Shown piece by piece: positions 53,692 to 64,000 of a DNA stretch of 64,000 bases (positions are counted from its first letter, which is position 1; the number at the start of each line of letters is the position of its first letter). This DNA comes from an uncultured Alphaproteobacteria bacterium (GTDB taxonomy: Bacteria > Pseudomonadota > Alphaproteobacteria > UBA11222). Below the pieces are notes generated by a model. That model saw only the letters and a list, made by a program, of their open reading frames with translations, made no database searches and was not told the origin of the DNA. The stretch lies in contig CAMYID010000017.1 in assembly GCA_947258435.1 (NCBI GenBank), forward strand, positions 1 through 64,000, given 5' to 3'. The translations under genes were made by a program, and so were the position numbers.

Positions 53692-54590
53692 CTGAGGTAA
53701 CTCCGCCGCCGCGACAGAATCAGATTACGCACGATCAGAACAAGCACCATCAGCAGGAAGACAAAGGCCACCTGAAACTCCGCCCCCAGCACAAAGCCTG
53801 CCAGATTTTCAAGCGCCCCGAGCCCCAGCCCGGAAAACACAACCCCCGCCACATTGCCGAGACCCGCCACAATAACGATCATGAAGGCGCGCACCGTATA
53901 TTGCAGGCCGATATAGGGATGGATGGTCCAGGCCATGACAACAAGGCTGCCCGCCGCCCCGCACAGCGCGGCATTGAGCGCATAGGTCGCGGCATATGTG
54001 CGGTCGGTATCGATGCCAAGCACTCGTGCCGCACGCGGGTTCTGCGCAGTGGCGCGGATCGCCTGCCCCAGCCGCGCGCGGGACAGAAACAGCCACAGCC
54101 CCACACCGGTCAGAAGCGCCAGCCCGAAAGCAAAGAGCTTGACCTGCGCCACTGTGACCATACCGCCCATAAGCGACAAGGTGCCAAACCCGGAATCGAC
54201 AGTGCGCACATCCGCGCCGAAAACCTGATTCATCAGCTGTTGCAGCAGAATACTCATCCCGAAGGTCGCAAGGATCGAGATGAAGAGATCACGCTCGATA
54301 ATGCGGCGGATCACCGTGCCGTAAAGTCCCCAGCCAAGCAGGCCCAGCGCAAAGGCGGCAAGCGGCACGCACAGCAATGGCGGCACACCTGCGCCAACCG
54401 CGGCCCAAGCGATGTAACCGCCAAGGATCACAAGCTCACCCTGCACGATATTGATGATATTCATGACACCCCAGACGAGTGCCATCCCATAGGCTGCCAG
54501 CGCAAACACCGCCCCGATCAGCAATCCGTTCAGAATGAGATCAAGGCCAAGGACGGGATAGCCCGCAAGAAGTTCCAAATTCGCGATCAT
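53688..54590 (-). CDS. LivH-type ABC transporter permease
   Basis: The 300-aa protein has eight or so membrane helices, the LivH opening LNGLLIGAVFALAAYGMALVWGVMNIIN in parts and the coupling loop RLGQAIRATAQNPRAARVLG. It starts 31 bp after the aldolase of the methylthioadenosine cluster, on the same strand. No periplasmic binding protein gene is present in the window, so the substrate must come from context: it could be a purine, nucleoside, methylthio compound or amino acid. Confidence 0.92.
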   Translation of the reverse strand: MIANLELLAGYPVLGLDLILNGLLIGAVFALAAYGMALVWGVMNIINIVQGELVILGGYIAWAAVGAGVPPLLCVPLAAFALGLLGWGLYGTVIRRIIERDLFISILATFGMSILLQQLMNQVFGADVRTVDSGFGTLSLMGGMVTVAQVKLFAFGLALLTGVGLWLFLSRARLGQAIRATAQNPRAARVLGIDTDRTYAATYALNAALCGAAGSLVVMAWTIHPYIGLQYTVRAFMIVIVAGLGNVAGVVFSGLGLGALENLAGFVLGAEFQVAFVFLLMVLVLIVRNLILSRRRSYLR

Positions 54591-54621
54591 GCGCGCCGTT
54601 TAGCATGTTTTCGCCCGCCGA

Positions 54622-55278
54622 TCACCTGTGTTGCTGCCCGTAATCGCGGAATTTCGCCACCACCCGCGCCATTTCATCCGCATCGAGCAGCACCGGCTCG
54701 CCAAGCGTCAGCGCGGTGCAGTACTGGGCAGCAAGCGTTTCAACTTCCGCCGCCATGGCCAGCGCCTTTTCAACTGTTGCGCCAAGCGCGATCTGACCGT
54801 GATTGGCAAGCAGGCAGGCCTGCCGTGCCCGCAGCGCCGCCACCGCGTGGGTGCCAAGCGCCTCTGTCCCGAAAGTGGCATAAGGGGCGCAGCGAATGCA
54901 GTCGCCCCCCGCTACCCCCACCATATAGTGAAAGGCCGGGATTTCGCGCCGCGCGCAGGCAAGCGCTGTCGCATATCGCGAATGACAATGCACCACCGCC
55001 CCGACTTCGGGCCGCGCCGCATAGATCGCTAGATGGAACTGCCACTCGCTGGAGGGGCGCAACGCGCCGGGCGCCACCTGCCCGCCTGCATCAACCTTTA
55101 CAATGTCGCCGGGGCCCAGGTTTGCATAGGGAACACCGGTTGGTGTAATCAGCATATTGCCCGACACCCCCCGGGCTGAGACATTGCCCGACTTTCCGGG
55201 GCTCAGCCCGCTATCGGCCATGGCACAGGCTGCTTCGACAAGCGCCGCGCGCAGCGTTTTTTCATCAGGCTTATCCAT
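54622..55278 (-). CDS. ald2: Class II aldolase, likely 5-methylthioribulose-1-phosphate aldolase (Ald2-like)
   Basis: The 218-aa zinc aldolase closely follows fuculose-1-phosphate aldolase: catalytic Glu78 in PSSEWQFH, zinc ligands His97, His99 and His160, all offset by five from FucA Glu73/His92/His94/His155, and a C-terminal KFxxYG. Together with mtnP and mtnA upstream it fits the DHAP shunt, in which methylthioribulose-1-phosphate is split into methylthioacetaldehyde and DHAP. The alternative, a dehydratase (MtnB), is less likely given the aldolase Glu and the missing mtnC/mtnD/mtnE genes. It overlaps mtnA by 8 bases. Confidence 0.82.
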   Translation of the reverse strand: MDKPDEKTLRAALVEAACAMADSGLSPGKSGNVSARGVSGNMLITPTGVPYANLGPGDIVKVDAGGQVAPGALRPSSEWQFHLAIYAARPEVGAVVHCHSRYATALACARREIPAFHYMVGVAGGDCIRCAPYATFGTEALGTHAVAALRARQACLLANHGQIALGATVEKALAMAAEVETLAAQYCTALTLGEPVLLDADEMARVVAKFRDYGQQHR

Positions 55279-56395
55279 GCCCATCCCTGCCGCCTGCCAG
55301 TTCCGGGAAGAGACCGGCAAGCGCCGCCTCGCTTGCCGCGCAGACACCGCGTTCGGTAATCAACCCTGTAACAAGCCGCGCCGGTGTGACATCGAAGGCC
55401 GGGTTGGCCGCGCTACTGCCGGGTGCGGCAATCAAAACCTCCGTCAGCATGCCGGCGGGGTTACGGCCGGTGAGCGTGGTAACCTCGTCCCCCGAACGCT
55501 CCTCAATCGGGATGTCCGCAAGCCCGTCCGAAATCGTCCAGTCGATGGTGGTGGAAGGCAGGGCGACATAAAAGGGCACGCCGTTGTCACGGGCGGCCAG
55601 CGCCTTGAGGTAGGTTCCGATCTTGTTGCAAACATCCCCCCGCGCCGTTGTCCGGTCCGTGCCGACAATGCAAAGATCGACAGCACCACGCTGCATCAAA
55701 TGTCCGCCCGCATTATCGACAATCACCGTATGCGGCACGCCATGCTTGCCAAGCTCCCAGGCGGTCAGGGCAGCGCCCTGATTGCGCGGCCGGGTTTCAT
55801 CGACCCAGACATGCACCGCAATCCCGGCATCATGGGCCATATAAATCGGAGCCAGCGCGGTCCCCCAATCCACGGTGGCAAGCCAGCCTGCATTGCAATG
55901 GGTCAGGATCTGTACCGGCGCACCATCCTTTTCCGCTGCCACCTCCCGGATCAGGGCAAGCCCCTGTTCGCCGATCGCACGGCAAACCGCGACATCGGCT
56001 TCACAGATTTCCGCGGCGCGCGCATAAGCCGCGCTGACGCGTTTTCCGGAATCAGCATCAGGGCCGAACGGACGCAGCGCCGCACGCATCTGTGCCAGCG
56101 CCCAGCGCAAATTGACCGCGGTCGGCCTGCTTGCGAGCAGCCGCGCGCAGGCGGCATCAAGTGCACCATCAGACGGATAAGCCCTTAATGCGAGGCACAC
56201 ACCATAGGCTGCCATCGCGCCAATCAGCGGTGCGCCACGCACCTGCATAGCCGCGATCGCGTGAACGGCCCCGTCAAGATCCTCGATCCGCCGGGTTTCG
56301 AAGGCATGCGGCAGCCGCGTCTGGTCGATGATACCAACCGCCCAGCCGTCAGCTTCAACCCAAATGGGACGCCAGCTTTTGCCGTCGATCTTCAT
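55271..56395 (-). CDS. mtnA: S-methyl-5-thioribose-1-phosphate isomerase
   Basis: MtnA converts methylthioribose-1-phosphate to the ribulose form. The 374-aa eIF2B-like protein has the RGAPLIG substrate loop (53-59), the catalytic Cys167 in THCNAG and Asp247 in VGTDRTT. It overlaps apt by 4 bases and the aldolase by 8, so the three are coupled. Confidence 0.94.
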   Translation of the reverse strand: MKIDGKSWRPIWVEADGWAVGIIDQTRLPHAFETRRIEDLDGAVHAIAAMQVRGAPLIGAMAAYGVCLALRAYPSDGALDAACARLLASRPTAVNLRWALAQMRAALRPFGPDADSGKRVSAAYARAAEICEADVAVCRAIGEQGLALIREVAAEKDGAPVQILTHCNAGWLATVDWGTALAPIYMAHDAGIAVHVWVDETRPRNQGAALTAWELGKHGVPHTVIVDNAGGHLMQRGAVDLCIVGTDRTTARGDVCNKIGTYLKALAARDNGVPFYVALPSTTIDWTISDGLADIPIEERSGDEVTTLTGRNPAGMLTEVLIAAPGSSAANPAFDVTPARLVTGLITERGVCAASEAALAGLFPELAGGRDGHG

Positions 56396-56916
56396 TCACC
56401 CTCAAAAGACACAAGCGTCAGCACTTCCTTGCCCAGCGCCTCCAGCCGCGCGCGACCACCCAGATCGGGCAGGTCAATCACAAAGCTGCATGCCACCACC
56501 TCGCCACCCAGCCGCTCGATTAGGCGGATCGCGGCTTCCGCCGTACCACCGGTGGCGATGAGATCATCGACAAGCAGAACCTTATCCCCCTCGACAATGG
56601 CATCCTCATGCAGTTCAAGCCGATCGGTGCCATATTCAAGCGCATATTCCTCGTGGATGACGGCTGCAGGCAGCTTGCCCGGTTTGCGCACCGGCACAAA
56701 ACCGCAGGAGAGCTGATGCGCCACCGCCCCGCCGAGGACGAAACCGCGCGCCTCGATCCCGGCGACCTGATCGATCCGCACGCCTGCGTGAAACTGTACC
56801 AGCCCATCGACCGCACGGCGAAAGCCCCGCGCATCCGACAAGAGCGTGGTGATATCGCGAAACATGATCCCCTTCTTCGGATAGTCTGGGATCGACCGGA
56901 TATAGCTTTCGAGCAT
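56392..56916 (-). CDS. apt: Adenine phosphoribosyltransferase
   Basis: Apt turns adenine and PRPP into AMP. The 174-aa protein has the PRPP motif [17 protein letters not shown] and an N-terminal [16 protein letters not shown] stretch typical of the enzyme. Placed after mtnP it would salvage the adenine that MtnP releases. ATG at 56916 has AGGGG upstream; a GTG three codons earlier would also work. Confidence 0.94.
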   Translation of the reverse strand: MLESYIRSIPDYPKKGIMFRDITTLLSDARGFRRAVDGLVQFHAGVRIDQVAGIEARGFVLGGAVAHQLSCGFVPVRKPGKLPAAVIHEEYALEYGTDRLELHEDAIVEGDKVLLVDDLIATGGTAEAAIRLIERLGGEVVACSFVIDLPDLGGRARLEALGKEVLTLVSFEGE

Positions 56917-56927
56917 GTTCAACACCC

Positions 56928-57824
56928 CTACCGACCGCGACCAGGATCATGATGCGGCGAATTACCCAGCACGCGCCCTGCCACCGCATCAAGCTTTGCC
57001 ACAAGCGCGGCATCGCGTTTTTCCGGCGCGGTAATGAGCGCGGTATCAAGCCCGCGATCACAGCCATGGGGACATGTTTCGGGCCGCGGCGCAATTTTTT
57101 CCGCCATCCGCGCGGCAAGAGCGCGGCCATGTTCGGCATTACGGGTCAGCACCTCAAGTACCGCACTCACCTCCACCGCGTCGTGATCGTCATGCCAGCA
57201 ATCATAGTCTGTCACCATGGCGACAGTGGCAAAACAGATTTCCGCCTCCCGCGCCAGCTTGGCTTCAGGCATATTGGTCATCCCGATCACATCGCAGCCC
57301 CAGCTACGGTAGAGTTCCGATTCCGCGCGGGTGGAGAATTGCGGCCCCTCCATCGCCAGATAGGTGCCGCCTCGCCGATACGGCACGCCAAGTTCGGCAA
57401 TCGCGCTGTCCAGCAGATCGCCAAGCCGCCCGCAGACAGGGTCCGCCATCGACAGATGCGCAACAAGCCCTTCGCCAAAAAAGCTCTTTTCACGCGCGAA
57501 GGTGCGGTCGATGAACTGATCGACAATCACAAAAGTCCCCGGCGCCAGCGCCTCGCGGAACGAACCACAGGCGGAAATAGACAGAATATCGGTCACGCCA
57601 AGCCGCTTCAGCGCGTCGATATTGGCGCGATAATTGATGCTGCCCGGCGCGTGGTAATGGCCACGTCCATGGCGCGGCAGAAATACCATCTCGGTGCCGT
57701 TCAAACTGCCGCTCAGCATCGCATCAGACGGTTGCCCCCAGGGGCTTTCCACATGCTCCCAAACCGGGTTTTCGAGCCCCTCGATCTCGTACACACCGCT
57801 GCCGCCAATTATCCCTAGCTTCAT
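56928..57824 (-). CDS. mtnP: S-methyl-5'-thioadenosine phosphorylase
   Basis: MtnP splits methylthioadenosine with phosphate into adenine and methylthioribose-1-phosphate. The 298-aa protein has the [11 protein letters not shown] start, [44 protein letters not shown] and the base-binding TDYDCW motif whose Asp residues favour adenine over hypoxanthine. Ribosome site AAGGGCGAG precedes the ATG. It is the first gene of mtnP-apt-mtnA-aldolase-livHMGF. Confidence 0.95.
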   Translation of the reverse strand: MKLGIIGGSGVYEIEGLENPVWEHVESPWGQPSDAMLSGSLNGTEMVFLPRHGRGHYHAPGSINYRANIDALKRLGVTDILSISACGSFREALAPGTFVIVDQFIDRTFAREKSFFGEGLVAHLSMADPVCGRLGDLLDSAIAELGVPYRRGGTYLAMEGPQFSTRAESELYRSWGCDVIGMTNMPEAKLAREAEICFATVAMVTDYDCWHDDHDAVEVSAVLEVLTRNAEHGRALAARMAEKIAPRPETCPHGCDRGLDTALITAPEKRDAALVAKLDAVAGRVLGNSPHHDPGRGR

Positions 57825-57914
57825 TCACTCGCCCTTTTTCTGCCATTCTTGCCGCGGTAAACCGGCAAGCTGCGGCTGACCGGCAGGTCTGCGTACAGAA
57901 GCGCGGCGGCGCAA

Positions 57915-58835
57915 TCAACCATTTGTGCCAAGTCCGGCCGCACGCTGCGCCGTGTCAGGGGAACTGATGTCGATAAAACGCAGATGACCAAGCGCCTTGC
58001 CAAAACGGGTATCGGCCATCATCCGGACCGGCAAATGCAACCGCCCCTCGGCGAACGAGGCAATCCAGAGCGTCACCTCATGCTCCCTGCCATCGCCATG
58101 CTCGCGGGCATAGGCTTCGTCAAACCCGGCGATCCGCTCGTAAACTAGTCGGCACCGTACAGCCGGGCCTGCATAAATGCCCTGCTTGCTGGCCTTAAGC
58201 TCGTCGATGCCCAGATAGGTAAAGTTGAGATTGTAACGCCGCCGCCCGTCAAACACCGGCACAGAGCCCCCACAGCTATCCTCACCGGCTCCTGCGGCAA
58301 TGGATAACAGTGCCGCGGTTTGCGGATCGACGGTGTCGCGCCTTAATTCATCGCTCACGGGCGCGCGATTGTCGCGGTTATAGGGTGGTTCGGCGGCAAC
58401 CTGATGCGGATCGCCATCCACATAGTCAATCGTTACCTGTCGCGCACCCCAACGGCCATCGCTGGCTGTTTCAAAATTTCGCGGCCGCGGCCGGATTGCG
58501 GCAATGTCAGTTGCAGCCGCGTCGGAGGCAAAACCACCAGCGCTATGACTGCGTATCACGGAGCGGAAAAACAGATCCGTCAGCCCGCGGGTCCGCAATT
58601 CGGAACTGAGCCGGTAATCCGTCTTGCCCACGACACCATCGGCAACAAGCGACAGCACATGCAAACCGCCGAAATAGAATTCGAACCCCAGATCGACCGT
58701 CAACGGCTCTTCGGATGCGGGCCTGTCACCCATCGCCTGTTTAGCCGATGCCAGTACCGGAAAGCCCGCCAAACACATCAGCAGCAGCACACCAAGACAC
58801 GCGTTACGGACATTCCCATTCGCCGACCGCCGCAT
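57915..58835 (-). CDS. Exported DUF3108 family protein
   Basis: The 306-aa protein has a signal peptide (two Arg near the start, hydrophobic core, cleavage near ASA at about residue 31). The mature part resembles DUF3108 proteins: [21 protein letters not shown] with later beta-strand repeats and a single Cys pair (Cys near 190 and 228). The function of the family is unknown; it is predicted to be a periplasmic beta-rich protein. It is 90 bp upstream of mtnP on the same strand and divergent from meaB. Confidence 0.8.
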   Translation of the reverse strand: MRRSANGNVRNACLGVLLLMCLAGFPVLASAKQAMGDRPASEEPLTVDLGFEFYFGGLHVLSLVADGVVGKTDYRLSSELRTRGLTDLFFRSVIRSHSAGGFASDAAATDIAAIRPRPRNFETASDGRWGARQVTIDYVDGDPHQVAAEPPYNRDNRAPVSDELRRDTVDPQTAALLSIAAGAGEDSCGGSVPVFDGRRRYNLNFTYLGIDELKASKQGIYAGPAVRCRLVYERIAGFDEAYAREHGDGREHEVTLWIASFAEGRLHLPVRMMADTRFGKALGHLRFIDISSPDTAQRAAGLGTNG

Positions 58836-58957
58836 TCATCCTCTCCGTTTGTTTACGGGCACTATTAGAACCTGCCCGCCCCCCGCTTGCAAACAGCAAA
58901 ACCAAACAATGCGGTGAGCCCTTGCAGGGTTCGGTAAAGCAGGTTAGGCAAACGGTT

Positions 58958-59989
58958 ATGAGCGAACCGGGAAAATCTTCGGCGAACGGACCTGACGCAC
59001 TTGCCGCACGACTTCTGAAGGGGGAAAGGCGTGCTCTTGCCCGTGCGATCACAAAGGTCGAATCCACCCGCCTGAGCGACCGGGCCGATGCGGGTGCCAT
59101 GCTGCGCACGCTGCTGCCCCATACGGGCGGGGCCATCCGGCTTGGATTTTCAGGTGCGCCGGGGGTCGGCAAATCCACCTTTATCGAGGCATTCGGCAGC
59201 CATCTCACATCGCTCGGGCTGAAAATCGCCGTGCTGGCTATCGACCCGTCCTCAACCCGTTCAGGCGGATCGATCCTTGGCGACAAGACCCGTATGGAGC
59301 AGCTTGCACGCGATCCGAACGCGTTTGTCCGGCCCTCGCCATCGGGCGGCGCGCTTGGCGGGGTGGCACGACGCACCCGCGAAGCCATGCTGATGAGCGA
59401 GGCGGCAGGCTATGACGTGGTCATCATCGAAACGGTGGGTGTCGGCCAGTCGGAAACAGAAGTAGCCAATATGGTCGATATGTTCGTGCTGTTGCTGTCA
59501 CCGGGTGGCGGGGACGAATTACAGGGCATCAAGCGCGGCATTATGGAGCTTGCCGATCTTGTCATCGTCAATAAGGCGGATGGCGATTTCGCGGCGGCGG
59601 CAGGCCGGGCGGCGGCGGAGCATCAGGCAGCCCTGCATCTGATGCGGCCCAAGAGCCAGAACTGGCAGGTCCCTGTTCTCAAAACCTCTGCCCTGACCGG
59701 CCTTGGCCTGGCAGAAGTCTGGCAGGCAATCCAGGACTATCGCGACGCCCTTGGCGGCGAGACAGGTGAGCTGACCCAGCGGCGCGCCGAACAGGCACGT
59801 GCCTGGATGTGGTCGGAAGTGCATGACGGGTTGCTGGAAATGCTGCACGCGGATCCGAAGATTGCGGCGCGCGCACCCGCACTTGAACAGGCGGTGAAGG
59901 CAGGCGCCCTACCCGCGGGGGAAGCCGCGGCTGAGCTGCTGCACCTTTTTCGGGATGGCTATGGCAACGGGCGGGACGACGCTCAATAA
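58958..59989 (+). CDS. meaB: MeaB/ArgK-type GTPase, mutase chaperone
   Basis: The 343-aa G3E GTPase protects and reloads B12-dependent acyl-CoA mutases. It has the P-loop GAPGVGKST (about 64-72), the [21 protein letters not shown] motif, ETVGVGQSE and NKAD. The start at 58958 gives the family's usual length; the open frame runs further upstream into the divergent DUF3108 gene. No methylmalonyl-CoA or isobutyryl-CoA mutase gene is in the window. It converges with fabD with 17 bp between the stops. Confidence 0.93.
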   Translation: MSEPGKSSANGPDALAARLLKGERRALARAITKVESTRLSDRADAGAMLRTLLPHTGGAIRLGFSGAPGVGKSTFIEAFGSHLTSLGLKIAVLAIDPSSTRSGGSILGDKTRMEQLARDPNAFVRPSPSGGALGGVARRTREAMLMSEAAGYDVVIIETVGVGQSETEVANMVDMFVLLLSPGGGDELQGIKRGIMELADLVIVNKADGDFAAAAGRAAAEHQAALHLMRPKSQNWQVPVLKTSALTGLGLAEVWQAIQDYRDALGGETGELTQRRAEQARAWMWSEVHDGLLEMLHADPKIAARAPALEQAVKAGALPAGEAAAELLHLFRDGYGNGRDDAQ

Positions 59990-60006
59990 CCCGACCCTTG
60001 TGATGA

Positions 60007-60954
60007 TCAAAGGGTCTTCAGAAATGCCTCGATCTCCTCAGGGGTACCGACGGCCATACCCGTCAGATCACGGTTAATCCGTTTGGCCATACCCGTCAGC
60101 ACCTTGCCGGCTCCCAGTTCAACGACTGTATCGATTCCGTTGGCCACCATGAACTCAATGCTTTCGCGCCAACGGACCATGCCAGTGACCTGGGCAACCA
60201 GAAGGCTGCGGATTTCTTCGGGATCCTCAACGATACCTGCGGTGACATTGCCGACAAGCGCGGGGATCGGTGCCTGAATTTCGATTGTGGCAAGTGCTTC
60301 GGCCATGGCATCGGCGGCAGGCTGCATCAGGGCGCAGTGGAAGGGTGCACTGACCGGCAACAACGTTCCGCGTTTGACCCCCATCTCCTTGGCTGCCGCG
60401 ATCGCCGCTTCAACCGCTGCACGCGCACCGCTGATCACGACCTGGCCGGGCGCATTGTCATTGGCAACCTGACAGACCGCCGCTTCCGCCTTTGCCCCTG
60501 CTTCCGCGGCCCCTTCAGCCTGCCCCAGATCCGCACCCAGCAAGGCAGCCATTGCCCCCTCACCCACCGGCACCGCCTTTTGCATCGACTGTCCGCGCAG
60601 CTTGAGCAACCGCGCCGTATCCGACAGGCCAAGGGCGCCGGCAGCAGTCAATGCGGAATATTCGCCAAGTGAGTGTCCGGCAACAAATTTAACCTTCTCC
60701 CCCAGATCAAGACCGCCTTCGCGCTCAAGAACGCGCGCAACCGCAACACTGACGGCCATCAGGGCGGGCTGCGCATTTTCGGTCAGCGTCAGCTCGTCTT
60801 CCGGGCCTTCCCACATCAGCCGCGTCAGATTTTGCGACAGGGCGTCATTGACTTCCTCAAATACCTCACGCGCTGCAGGCATCGCTTCGGCAAGCTGCTG
60901 CCCCATGCCGACCGCCTGACTGCCCTGCCCGGGAAATGTAAATGCACGGGCCAT
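60007..60954 (-). CDS. fabD: Malonyl-CoA-ACP transacylase
   Basis: FabD loads malonyl groups onto acyl carrier protein for fatty-acid synthesis. The 315-aa protein has the FPGQGSQ oxyanion motif (7-13), the nucleophile Ser95 in GHSLGEY and the later His in PFHCALM. Ribosome site GGGAGG lies 5 bases before the ATG at 60954; the upstream open frame is not part of the protein. FabG, acpP and fabF are not in the window downstream, unlike many genomes where they follow. Confidence 0.95.
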   Translation of the reverse strand: MARAFTFPGQGSQAVGMGQQLAEAMPAAREVFEEVNDALSQNLTRLMWEGPEDELTLTENAQPALMAVSVAVARVLEREGGLDLGEKVKFVAGHSLGEYSALTAAGALGLSDTARLLKLRGQSMQKAVPVGEGAMAALLGADLGQAEGAAEAGAKAEAAVCQVANDNAPGQVVISGARAAVEAAIAAAKEMGVKRGTLLPVSAPFHCALMQPAADAMAEALATIEIQAPIPALVGNVTAGIVEDPEEIRSLLVAQVTGMVRWRESIEFMVANGIDTVVELGAGKVLTGMAKRINRDLTGMAVGTPEEIEAFLKTL

Positions 60955-61120
60955 AATATCCTCCCAACTCTCCGCAAATTTCTGTGCTTTCTTCTTCCTG
61001 TGCCGGGTACGCATCCCCCTGTCAAGCGCAAGCACATTTTCGCACAACCGGTAATCCGCTAAGCTGCGCACAGACTTGTTCAAGAATCCCCCCATTTGTG
61101 CAGAGGATCGCTTTATCCCG

Positions 61121-61900
61121 ATGAAGATCGCCACCTGGAACGTGAACTCGATCAAGGCCCGCCTGCCTGTCGTGCTCGACTATCTCAAGCAGGCGGCGCC
61201 CGATGTCGCATTGCTGCAGGAAATCAAGTGCATGGATGAGAAGTTTCCCGCGCTGGAGATTGAGGAACTTGGCTACAACATCGCGCTGCACGGGCAGAAG
61301 ACCTATAACGGCGTGGCGATCCTGTCGAAATATCCCTTAAGCGATATCCGGTGCGGCCTGCCCGGCGACCCTGACGACGAACAGGCGCGTTATATCGAAG
61401 CGGTTGTCGAACAGGGCGAGCGACCGGTGCGTGTCGCGTCGATCTATCTGCCGAACGGCAATCCGGTCGATAGCCCGAAATTCGAGTACAAGCTCGCCTG
61501 GATGAAGCGGCTGCTTGCCCATGGGCGTGAACTGCTCAGCCATGAAGAGGCCTTTGTGCTGGGCGGTGACTATAACGTTATCCTGACCGATGACGATGTG
61601 CATGATCCGGCCGCCTGGGAAGGCGATGCCCTGTTCCGGCACGAATCAATCGCCTGGATGCGGCAACTTCTCAATCTGGGGCTGACAGATGCCTATCGCG
61701 CCTGCCATACCGAACCGCACCGTTATACCTTCTGGGATTATCAGGGCGGCGCTTGGCAGAAGGATCACGGCATCCGCATTGACTATCTGCTCTTGTCACC
61801 GCAAGCAGCCGACCGGCTGACAGGCAGCGAGATCGATAAACACACGCGCGGCTGGGAAAAACCCTCAGACCATGTGCCCGTCTGGGTAGAGCTGGATTAG
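61121..61900 (+). CDS. xth: Exodeoxyribonuclease III
   Basis: The 259-aa AP endonuclease has the family start KIATWNVNSIKARL, LLQEIKC with the catalytic Glu, GGDYNVILTDDDVHDP, and the C-terminal IDYLLLSP and KPSDHVPVW motifs. It repairs abasic sites and removes 3' blocks. The start at 61121 matches the family. It is divergent from fabD (166 bp). Confidence 0.95.
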   Translation: MKIATWNVNSIKARLPVVLDYLKQAAPDVALLQEIKCMDEKFPALEIEELGYNIALHGQKTYNGVAILSKYPLSDIRCGLPGDPDDEQARYIEAVVEQGERPVRVASIYLPNGNPVDSPKFEYKLAWMKRLLAHGRELLSHEEAFVLGGDYNVILTDDDVHDPAAWEGDALFRHESIAWMRQLLNLGLTDAYRACHTEPHRYTFWDYQGGAWQKDHGIRIDYLLLSPQAADRLTGSEIDKHTRGWEKPSDHVPVWVELD

Positions 61901-61942
61901 CGCCGCACGATCAGGAACCGGAAAACCCGAGCGGAGGAAATC

Positions 61943-62311
61943 ATGATCAAACTGACCTTTTGTCTGACCCGGCTGCCGCATCTGAGCCGTGCGGAATTTC
62001 AGGATTACTGGCGCAACCGCCATGCCCCGCTTGTGGCACAGCATAAGGATGCGCTGCGTATCAAACGCTATGTGCAGGTCCATGCCGCGCCTGAAGAGCT
62101 GAATGAACCGCTACGCGGGCCGCGTGGCGCGCCCCAGGGCTATGACGGGATCGCGGAACTCTGGTGGGACAGCCCGGAGGATGTCAACCGGGATGATCCG
62201 GCGGCACGCGAGGCAGGACGCCTCCTGCTTGAGGATGAACGCAAATTCATCGATCTGTCGAAGTCACCGCTCTGGTTCAATCAGGAGCATGAAATCATCA
62301 ATGAGCTCTAG
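61943..62311 (+). CDS. EthD domain protein (dimeric alpha-beta barrel)
   Basis: The 122-aa protein shows the EthD/ferredoxin-like layout: KLTFCLTRLPHLSRAEFQDYWRNRHAPL with the RxxH of the family, and ELWWDSPEDV near 70. Members occur with P450s and in fatty or aromatic degradation, but their reactions are poorly known. GAGCGGAGG precedes the ATG. It is 42 bp after xth on the same strand. Confidence 0.85.
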   Translation: MIKLTFCLTRLPHLSRAEFQDYWRNRHAPLVAQHKDALRIKRYVQVHAAPEELNEPLRGPRGAPQGYDGIAELWWDSPEDVNRDDPAAREAGRLLLEDERKFIDLSKSPLWFNQEHEIINEL

Positions 62312-62379
62312 GACGCCCCCGCCCACCGCGGGTAACGCGGCCAGCCCTCGCCAGGATCGCGACGGGCATTGGCGCTCAT

Positions 62380-62406
62380 AAAAAAGGCGGGGTCACCCCC
62401 GCCCTT
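62380..62406 (-). terminator. Rho-independent terminator after ilvC
   Basis: A 7-bp stem (GGCGGGG 62386-62392 with CCCCGCC 62397-62403) and a 4-base loop are followed on the minus strand by TTTTTT (62380-62385 read in reverse). It ends the ilv transcript, which converges with the EthD gene. Confidence 0.85.
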
Positions 62407-62424
62407 TCGGCATTCATTCCAACG

Positions 62425-63474
<1,050 letters not shown>

Positions 63475-63534
63475 TCATGGGTTAACCGGCGCGCGCGTCA
63501 ACAGCGATACGGCGCCAACTGTTTTGCGCCCGTC

Positions 63535-64000
63535 TTACAACGGTTCGGCGCCACGGGAAATAGCCGCAACGCCGGTACGCGATACATCGATAAGACCAAG
63601 CGGCCCCATCAACTCGATAAATGCATTGATTTTCTCCGGCGCGCCAGTGAGTTCGAAGACAAAAGAGTTCAGTGTCGAATCCACCACCCGTGCGCGAAAC
63701 GCATCAGCGAGCCGCAGGGATTCAACCCGCTTTTCGCCCGATGCCCGCAGTTTGAGCAGCGCAAGCTCACGCTCGAGCGGTACCGTTTCGACCGTCAGAT
63801 CGACCACCCTGTGCACCGGTACCAGCCGATCGAGCTGTGCCTTGATCTGCTCAATCACCTGCGCCGACCCCGATGTCACGATTGTGATGCGTGAGGTATG
63901 CTCCTCTGCATCGACTTCAGCGACAGTCAAACTCTCGATATTATAGCCGCGCCCGGAAAACAGGCCGATGACCCGGGCCAGCACCCCTGCTTCATTGTCG
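63535..64000 (-). CDS. ilvN: Acetolactate synthase small subunit, truncated by the window end
   Basis: The gene runs off the window: the 5' end lies past base 64000. The 155 codons seen begin in the ACT domain (DNEAGVLARVIGLFSGRGYNIESLTVAEVD in parts, the valine-binding region) and continue into the C-terminal ACT-like domain. The protein regulates the large subunit and mediates feedback inhibition by valine. Frame and stop are intact. Confidence 0.95.
   Translation of the reverse strand, partial: DNEAGVLARVIGLFSGRGYNIESLTVAEVDAEEHTSRITIVTSGSAQVIEQIKAQLDRLVPVHRVVDLTVETVPLERELALLKLRASGEKRVESLRLADAFRARVVDSTLNSFVFELTGAPEKINAFIELMGPLGLIDVSRTGVAAISRGAEPL

Noticed and set aside
53613-55148. A 511-codon plus-strand open frame over the LivH permease and aldolase genes
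   Set aside because: Composition is extremely Arg/His/Pro/Gln rich and it is antisense to two clear genes.

Overview
The window reads as one continuous stretch of chromosome from an alphaproteobacterium, moderately GC-rich and densely coded, with no rRNA, tRNA, CRISPR array, insertion sequence or prophage that I can recognise. The lineage call rests on gene order and families: argD-argF-hslO, HDAC-like protein-xseB-ispA-dxs, a two-subunit FDH1-type formate dehydrogenase with its molybdenum-cofactor genes, a CYP153 alkane-hydroxylase-type P450, and many acyl-CoA and oxidoreductase genes typical of marine or hydrocarbon-degrading Alphaproteobacteria. I cannot name the genus.

Layout. 1-156 is a perfect 62-bp inverted repeat at the very edge of the sequence. 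0.2-5 kb: a DUF35/thiolase pair, a DUF411 protein, cysE, smpB, dapA. 5-13 kb: soluble lytic transglycosylase, a ClC protein with altered gate residues, an amidohydrolase, a CaiB CoA-transferase and an orphan Mla-type ATPase. 12.9-17.5 kb: argD-argF-hslO-lipoprotein-tauD operon. 17.7-25.5 kb: formate dehydrogenase island, with mobB-moeA-fdhB-fdhA on the minus strand facing away from fdhD-mobA. 25.6-30.3 kb: Baeyer-Villiger monooxygenase, acyl-CoA synthetase and CYP153 P450. 30.6-37.6 kb: nadK, an aspartoacylase-like gene, an AbrB membrane protein, an FAD oxidoreductase, an HPt protein, purM, purN, ndk. 37.8-45.5 kb: MarR regulator, acyl-CoA dehydrogenase, SDR, chemoreceptor, then an oxidoreductase-NTF2-alcohol dehydrogenase operon.

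45.7-57.8 kb is a long minus-strand run. It starts (transcription order) with mtnP-apt-mtnA-aldolase, which together look like the methylthioadenosine 'DHAP shunt', continues with a livHMGF-type ABC transporter that has no binding protein, and ends with HDAC-like, xseB, ispA, dxs and an rRNA methyltransferase. 57.9-64 kb holds a DUF3108 protein, meaB, fabD, xth, an EthD-like protein, ilvC and the truncated 3' part of ilvN.

How it fits together: the housekeeping genes are ordinary. The accessory genes suggest aerobic breakdown of aliphatic, alicyclic or terpenoid/steroid-like carbon through hydroxylation, Baeyer-Villiger insertion, CoA activation, dehydrogenation and retro-aldol cleavage, with formate oxidation giving extra NADH. 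The points most worth a second look are the methylthioadenosine operon with embedded transporter, the Cys-less thiolase/DUF35 pair, the ClC protein lacking both proton-pathway glutamates, several perfect palindromes in catabolic promoters, and the 62-bp inverted repeat, which may be an assembly fold-back. All functions are inferred from reading the sequence; no database search was run.
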